NCBI GenBank assembly: GCA_028285445.1
Contig: JANQPQ010000029.1
Location: 44,079-108,078, forward strand
Direction of reading: 5' to 3'
Source of the DNA: Cyclobacteriaceae bacterium
Lineage (GTDB): Bacteria > Bacteroidota > Bacteroidia > Cytophagales > Cyclobacteriaceae
DNA length: 64,000 nt
Under the pieces are notes generated by a model. That model was not told where the DNA came from, ran no database searches, and worked only from the letters and a program-made list of their open reading frames with translations. Shown one piece after another: positions 60,385 through 64,000 of the stretch (positions are counted from its first letter, which is position 1; the number at the start of each line of letters is the position of its first letter). Both the position numbers and the translations under genes were made by a program.

Positions 60385-61170
60385 CTACAACAGATGGCTG
60401 GTAATTGCTATAATGCCGGCGAGAAAACAATAGAACGCAAAGTATTTTAGTTTGCCACGATTGACGATGCCAATCATTAGTTTACATGCTAAAACACCAG
60501 CAACAAATGCGGCAATAAACCCTACTACCAGCGCACCGATTGAAACGTGAGAAGCTCCTACTTCACCCTTAATTATTGCCAAGAGGTTGGCTCCAATAAT
60601 TGGGGCCAGCACCATTAGAAATGAAAATTTCGTCGCTTCTTCTCTCTTTACTCCTGAAATAAGCGCTGCGGCAATGGTAGCCCCGGACCTGGAGATGCCT
60701 GGGAGTACAGCAAAAACCTGGGCCGTTCCTATTATAAGCGCATCAAGTATACCAACATTTCTATCACCACTTTTAACAGAAGCAGCATATAGCAGTAGTA
60801 GCCCGGTAACTAATAACATGGAGCCGACGATGAGTATATTCCCAAAAAAATACAACTCGATAACATCTTGAAAAAGTAATCCTATCACGGCGATAGGAAT
60901 AGCAGAAATTGCCAGATTAGCTAAATAGCTGGTAGATTTGGCCCGGCCAGAAGCGAGCGTATCTCTAAGCAGAGCTATAATTTCTTTGTAAAAAACCACA
61001 ATCGTACTGAGGACGGTAGCTCCGTGTACGACAACTGTAAAGACTAGACTTTTTTCCTCTTCGTGACCAAAAATTGCTTTGCCAATCTCAAGATGACCGG
61101 AGCTACTTATTGGAAGAAATTCGGTAAGGCCTTGTATGACACCAAGGATGAGTGCCTCAAGTATTGTCAT
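60385..61170 (-). CDS. uppP: Undecaprenyl-diphosphate phosphatase (UppP/BacA)
   Basis: 261 residues with about eight transmembrane helices. Active-site motifs: LTEFLPISSSGHLEIGK (about 16-32) and LPGISRSGATIAAALISGVKREEATKFSFLM in the second half, an inverted repeat of the first as in all BacA proteins. It recycles the carrier lipid for peptidoglycan and O-antigen synthesis and confers bacitracin tolerance. It overlaps DUF3098 by 4 bases. Confidence 0.97.
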   Translation of the reverse strand: MTILEALILGVIQGLTEFLPISSSGHLEIGKAIFGHEEEKSLVFTVVVHGATVLSTIVVFYKEIIALLRDTLASGRAKSTSYLANLAISAIPIAVIGLLFQDVIELYFFGNILIVGSMLLVTGLLLLYAASVKSGDRNVGILDALIIGTAQVFAVLPGISRSGATIAAALISGVKREEATKFSFLMVLAPIIGANLLAIIKGEVGASHVSIGALVVGFIAAFVAGVLACKLMIGIVNRGKLKYFAFYCFLAGIIAITSHLL

Positions 61171-61382
61171 TTACGTTTCTTGGGCTTGTAAAGAATCGCT
61201 ACAAACTGGATCAGGAAGCCGATCATTACAGTAATGGGACCTAAGGTAAGTCCTAGAAACCCAAAGCCATGCATCTCGGTATCAAGAGACATTATGGTGA
61301 AGCCGACGATTAGTACGCCGATGCCAACCAGCATGATTATGTAGTTTATTCTTTGAAAGGCTAATTTTTGTTTTTCAGACAT
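61167..61382 (-). CDS. DUF3098 family small membrane protein
   Basis: 71 residues with two transmembrane helices (about 13-32 and 43-64) and a basic end KPKKRK. In Bacteroidota this family sits immediately after ftsX, as here (2-base gap), suggesting a role next to the FtsEX complex or the divisome. No function has been assigned from sequence. Confidence 0.88.
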   Translation of the reverse strand: MSEKQKLAFQRINYIIMLVGIGVLIVGFTIMSLDTEMHGFGFLGLTLGPITVMIGFLIQFVAILYKPKKRK

Positions 61383-61384
61383 GA

Positions 61385-62281
61385 TTAATAAAGATCGTCC
61401 AAAGACATTTTCATGTATTTACGGATGGCCCGGAAGGTGCTGAAAAACCCCAGTAGACCGCCAGCAAGCAAAAGTAAAGCAAATAGTAGTACTACTGCTT
61501 CAAAATTATATAAAGATTGGAGGTTCTCCACCTTCCCGTAAGCGTATTGGAGGCCGCCATAGAGTACGATTATTGCAAATGCACCTCCCAGCATGCCATG
61601 CAATGAGGCGCGTAGTAGGAATGGTCTTTGAATAAATGCCTTTGTGGCACCGACCAATTGCATACTTCTAATTAGAAATCGCTGAGAGAATAGGGCAAGC
61701 TTGATGGTATTGTTAATAAGAATGACAACTACGAGAATAAGAATAAGTGAAAAACCAACAAGCACGAATCCGATTTTGGTGGTGTTCTCATTTATTGAAT
61801 TGACCAAGCCTTCGACATAAACTGCTTCGAATACACCACCAATATTTTCAATATCTTCTTTAATCAAAGACAGTTGGGCGGTGTCCTGATGCGTGCTTCT
61901 GATTTTTACCAGAAATAAATCGCGCAGTGGGTTTTCTCCAAGAAATTCCGTGAAGTCTTCTCCGGTTTCCTTCTTGAAATCTTCAGCAGCCTGTTCTTTG
62001 GATACGAAAGTTATTCTGGCCTCATCGCCCTCTAGTGCCACGAAGTCTTTTGCTGCTAGTGTCCTTTGAATTTGAATTCTCTGGTTTTCGCTGGTGCTTT
62101 TCGTGAGATATACCTGTATCTCTAGGTTTTCCCTAATTACTGCTCCTAATTTTTGGGTGTGGATTAGCAGCATGCCGAAGGAGCCAAGCACAAAAAGAGC
62201 AATAGTAATGCTGACCACAACACTCAGGTATGGGTAACTGCCAAGTTTCTTTTTCCGCTTCGTTGGGGTTTTCTTGTTCAC
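61385..62281 (-). CDS. ftsX: Cell-division protein FtsX
   Basis: 298 residues from a GTG start. Basic N-terminus, TM1 about 22-43 (VVVSITIALFVLGSFGMLLI), a periplasmic ECD (about 45-175) with VYLTKSTSENQRIQIQRTL and FKKETGEDFTEFLGENPL, then three TMs (about 178-200, 225-250, 265-288). It ends RAIRKYMKMSLDDLY. With FtsE it forms a type VII ABC complex that activates peptidoglycan hydrolases; ftsE is not in this window. First gene of the seven-gene operon. The start lies 4 bases after a TAAATTTG box. Confidence 0.95.
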   Translation of the reverse strand: MNKKTPTKRKKKLGSYPYLSVVVSITIALFVLGSFGMLLIHTQKLGAVIRENLEIQVYLTKSTSENQRIQIQRTLAAKDFVALEGDEARITFVSKEQAAEDFKKETGEDFTEFLGENPLRDLFLVKIRSTHQDTAQLSLIKEDIENIGGVFEAVYVEGLVNSINENTTKIGFVLVGFSLILILVVVILINNTIKLALFSQRFLIRSMQLVGATKAFIQRPFLLRASLHGMLGGAFAIIVLYGGLQYAYGKVENLQSLYNFEAVVLLFALLLLAGGLLGFFSTFRAIRKYMKMSLDDLY

Positions 62282-62285
62282 AAAG

Positions 62286-62293
62286 CAAATTTA
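62286..62293 (-). promoter_or_regulatory. TAAATTTG box immediately before ftsX
   Basis: Minus-strand TAAATTTG matches the -7 consensus but lies only 4 bases before the GTG start. If used, transcription would begin at or inside the coding start (leaderless). A TTTG is found 24 bases upstream, longer than usual. It may be a chance match, with the real promoter further up. Confidence 0.25.
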
Positions 62294-62331
62294 AGAATAT
62301 ACTTCAGAATAGAGATGCAAAACGTGGTACC

Positions 62332-62362
62332 AAAAAAACCTCACCTATAAAGGCGAGGTTTT
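62332..62362 (-). terminator. Terminator after the anti-sigma-like gene
   Basis: Minus-strand stem AAAACCTCGCC / GGTGAGGTTTT with a 6-base loop (one G-U pair), followed by seven T in all (62338-62332). It lies 25 bases past the stop of the 62388-63254 gene and separates the sigma/anti-sigma unit from the ftsX operon. Confidence 0.88.
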
Positions 62363-62387
62363 CTAAGTTATGTAAAAGAAGCGGTTT

Positions 62388-63254
62388 CTAGTTTTCCTTT
62401 AACTCGTTTAACATCCGAAGTACTTCATCGTCGTCTATCTCTTCCAGCTTTGTTACAATCTTTTGGTCTCTTTCAACTTCATAGTATTTGTCCTGGAAGT
62501 AGAGGAATAGGCCTAACTCGGGCTTACTCTTGATCTCCAATATTTCGTATGTTTCTTCCTTAAAAATATCTCCAAAGAGGAAAAGCTTGCCCTGGTCAAA
62601 CCGGTAGTGGAAGTCATAGTTCCCATAGCTGGCAATTGAAACTTCGAACTGAGAGCCTCGCATCCTGCCTGCATTTTCCAGTTCATTCTCGGGAATCTCC
62701 ATGGTACTATCTTGCGACTCCTCGTCTTCGAAGCTTTCTATTACATCTGGTGTTACTGGAGTAGGGTTGTTTGCAACAACTTCCTCTGTTTCTGCTGGGG
62801 TACTGCTTTCTGTGGTTGGAGTTTGCTCTTCAGATACCTGTTCTTCAACTGGTTCTTCAGCAATTTCCTCCGATTCTGTCTGATCAACCGGAATAGGTTC
62901 GTTTTCCGTAGGAATTTCTTCAGTAGTTGGAGGTACGATATTCTCTGTAGTCTGGCTAGGATCTTTGTCTCCAAATATGAAATATGAACCGATACCAATG
63001 CCGGCAACGATAACAATGGACGATGCAATTTTGGTTGCAGCTGTTAACGCCAACCCGCCACCAACAGGAATCGTATCAAGGTGTGCTTTCAACTCCGCCT
63101 TTCGATATTCCTTTATTGTTTCAATAATCTCTTGCTGAAATTCAAACTCCCTGCTCATTTCGGGATTTTGACTGACTTCCGCCTCAAAAGCCTTCATCTC
63201 TTGCTCAGTCATGCGTCCCTCAAAATAGTCGTCTATGGATTGGATGTTACTCAT
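62388..63254 (-). CDS. Membrane anti-sigma-like protein with long acidic Pro/Thr/Glu linker
   Basis: 288 residues. N-terminal cytoplasmic arm (MSNIQSIDDYFEGRMTEQEM...EFEFQQEIIETIKEY, about 1-60) is the pattern of Bacteroidota anti-sigma factors. One transmembrane helix lies about 75-95 (SSIVIVAGIGIGSYFIF). Then come ~95 residues of Pro/Thr/Glu-rich low-complexity sequence (about 100-195) and a globular C-terminal domain (about 200-288, VSIASYGNYDFHYRFDQGKLFLFGDIF). It follows the sigma-factor gene by 13 bases and is the probable membrane-bound regulator of that sigma. The extracytoplasmic domain is not a family I know. Confidence 0.78.
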   Translation of the reverse strand: MSNIQSIDDYFEGRMTEQEMKAFEAEVSQNPEMSREFEFQQEIIETIKEYRKAELKAHLDTIPVGGGLALTAATKIASSIVIVAGIGIGSYFIFGDKDPSQTTENIVPPTTEEIPTENEPIPVDQTESEEIAEEPVEEQVSEEQTPTTESSTPAETEEVVANNPTPVTPDVIESFEDEESQDSTMEIPENELENAGRMRGSQFEVSIASYGNYDFHYRFDQGKLFLFGDIFKEETYEILEIKSKPELGLFLYFQDKYYEVERDQKIVTKLEEIDDDEVLRMLNELKEN

Positions 63255-63267
63255 TTATAAGATGGAG

Positions 63268-63807
63268 TTAATCTAAAAAGTCACTTTCTGTGTATTGGGA
63301 TTTAATCAATTCGTCTAGTTTCTTTTTGCATTTATACTTCTTTGTTTTTGCTGTGTCGGTGTTTGCAAATCCCAACTTGTCAGCGATATCACTCATTGAC
63401 ATCTTGTCATAATAGTAATACGAGATTACCTTTCTACAGGTGTCATCAAGCTGATCTATACATTCTCGAATAATTCGTATTCTTTCCTTTTTATCTTCAT
63501 TTTGATACTCTGGAGAATCTTTCTGTTCATGACTTAATCTGCTCTTCCGATCAAGTTCCTTTCTCCAAAGGTTTAGACAAATACTATAGATGTACGTACT
63601 TATCTTAGAAGTTAATACCAGATTACCGCTGATAGCTTTTTGCCAGAAAACGATTAGGGCCTCTTGATATATATCTTTCCCCTCTTGCTCAGTACCACTG
63701 TTGGTGATAACCAGTTTGGTCATCATACGGTAATACTTCTTATATAACTCCTCAAGCGCTTTTTCGTCTCCTCGGCAGATTCTATCAAAAATCTCCTTTT
63801 CGTTCAT
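63268..63807 (-). CDS. ECF-type RNA polymerase sigma factor
   Basis: 179 residues. Region 2: LEELYKKYYRMMTKLVI, GKDIYQEALIVFWQKAISG and LTSKISTYIYSICLNLWRKELD. Region 4: IDQLDDTCRKVISYYYYDKMSMSDIADKLGFANTDTAKTKKYKCKKKLDEL. The long spacer carries many charged residues and no region 3. It is co-transcribed with the anti-sigma-like gene behind it. It is not closely related to the other sigma factor in the window (23855-24469), so two separate envelope-signalling units are present. Confidence 0.93.
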   Translation of the reverse strand: MNEKEIFDRICRGDEKALEELYKKYYRMMTKLVITNSGTEQEGKDIYQEALIVFWQKAISGNLVLTSKISTYIYSICLNLWRKELDRKSRLSHEQKDSPEYQNEDKKERIRIIRECIDQLDDTCRKVISYYYYDKMSMSDIADKLGFANTDTAKTKKYKCKKKLDELIKSQYTESDFLD

Positions 63808-64000
63808 TAACTTCTTTTTTTATACGCTTCTTCCGGTAATGGTAACCCTGCTAAAAATATAAATTAAAGTACCTATCCCAAACCGCAAGTATACATAAAC
63901 TATAAATAATCCTAAAAATGATGCTAAAAGCAATACGGAGGAGTTAGAGGTGGTTGAGGATTATTTTAAATCCAGCTGGTTATCAGTCTATTGGGGCTTC
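63808..64000. promoter_or_regulatory. Upstream region of the sigma-factor gene to window edge
   Basis: Minus strand: TTTG (63882-63879), 17-base spacer, TATATTTT (63861-63854), a plausible promoter about 46 bases before the ATG. On the plus strand a GGAGG (63937-63941) precedes a GTG-initiated frame (VVEDYFKSSWLSVYWGF) open to the edge; it could be the start of a divergent gene but is too short to judge. Confidence 0.35.

Noticed and set aside
63942..64000. Start of a divergent gene at the right edge
   Set aside because: Only about 17 codons are visible after a GTG; a GGAGG upstream is suggestive, but nothing can be assigned, so it is mentioned only within the regulatory-region entry.
1..64000. 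tRNA, rRNA, SRP RNA or prophage genes
   Set aside because: Read for clover-leaf or conserved rRNA sequence and phage/IS motifs in the gaps; none seen. A dedicated covariance-model search was not possible and would be needed to exclude small RNAs.

Overview
The window looks like a chromosomal segment of a marine-type Bacteroidota bacterium, most likely of the order Cytophagales. The evidence is the gliding-motility protein GldC, secreted proteins ending in type IX secretion (T9SS) sorting domains of both the A-like and the B (gliding motility-associated C-terminal) kind, a TonB-dependent receptor with a carboxypeptidase-like N-terminal domain, the ftsX-DUF3098-uppP-truB-ribF gene order, and -7 promoter boxes of the TAnnTTTG type. 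I see no rRNA, tRNA, CRISPR, insertion sequence, integrase or phage gene.

Layout. 1-9.6 kb is housekeeping: the end of a ComEC-like gene, an enoyl-CoA hydratase, an AhpD-like protein, recQ, the molybdenum-cofactor genes mobA-moaC and (divergent) moeA, ffh and pdhB. 9.7-23.8 kb holds an OmpA/TPR lipoprotein, a PspC-like small protein, a glycosyltransferase after a YbaB protein, the operon hisS-hutH-T9SS cargo, a lysine-rich basic protein, a YfcE-type phosphoesterase, a CBM9/DUF5916 outer-membrane protein, a PLP-dependent decarboxylase and a thioredoxin-like protein.

23.8-44.0 kb is the unusual part and is all on the + strand. An ECF sigma factor overlaps a membrane anti-sigma-like protein with HEAT repeats. 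Two DUF4097-type exported beta-repeat proteins follow, then a protein built from three different short periodicities (Trp every 4 residues, aromatic-Asp every 2, Pro every 5). Next come a PadR repressor and six consecutive large MacB/FtsX-type permeases with no ATPase gene. A perfect inverted repeat in front of padR and a closely related sequence in front of the first permease suggest that PadR controls both itself and the array. The arrangement resembles the PadR-associated 'duplicated orphan permeases' of Acidobacteria, here in a Bacteroidota setting and next to a sigma/anti-sigma envelope module.

44.0-56.4 kb is envelope and secreted functions: an outer-membrane protein, an LVIVD-repeat lipoprotein, a 1162-residue LRR/Ig/vanadium-haloperoxidase-like T9SS cargo, a choice-of-anchor-L/OmpA fusion, a steroid 5-alpha-reductase-like membrane protein, and a TonB receptor paired with a GDSL/SGNH lipoprotein. 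56.5-62.3 kb is one tightly packed minus-strand operon (ftsX, DUF3098, uppP, truB, ribF, acetoacetate-CoA ligase, gldC). The window closes with a second ECF sigma factor and its probable anti-sigma partner.
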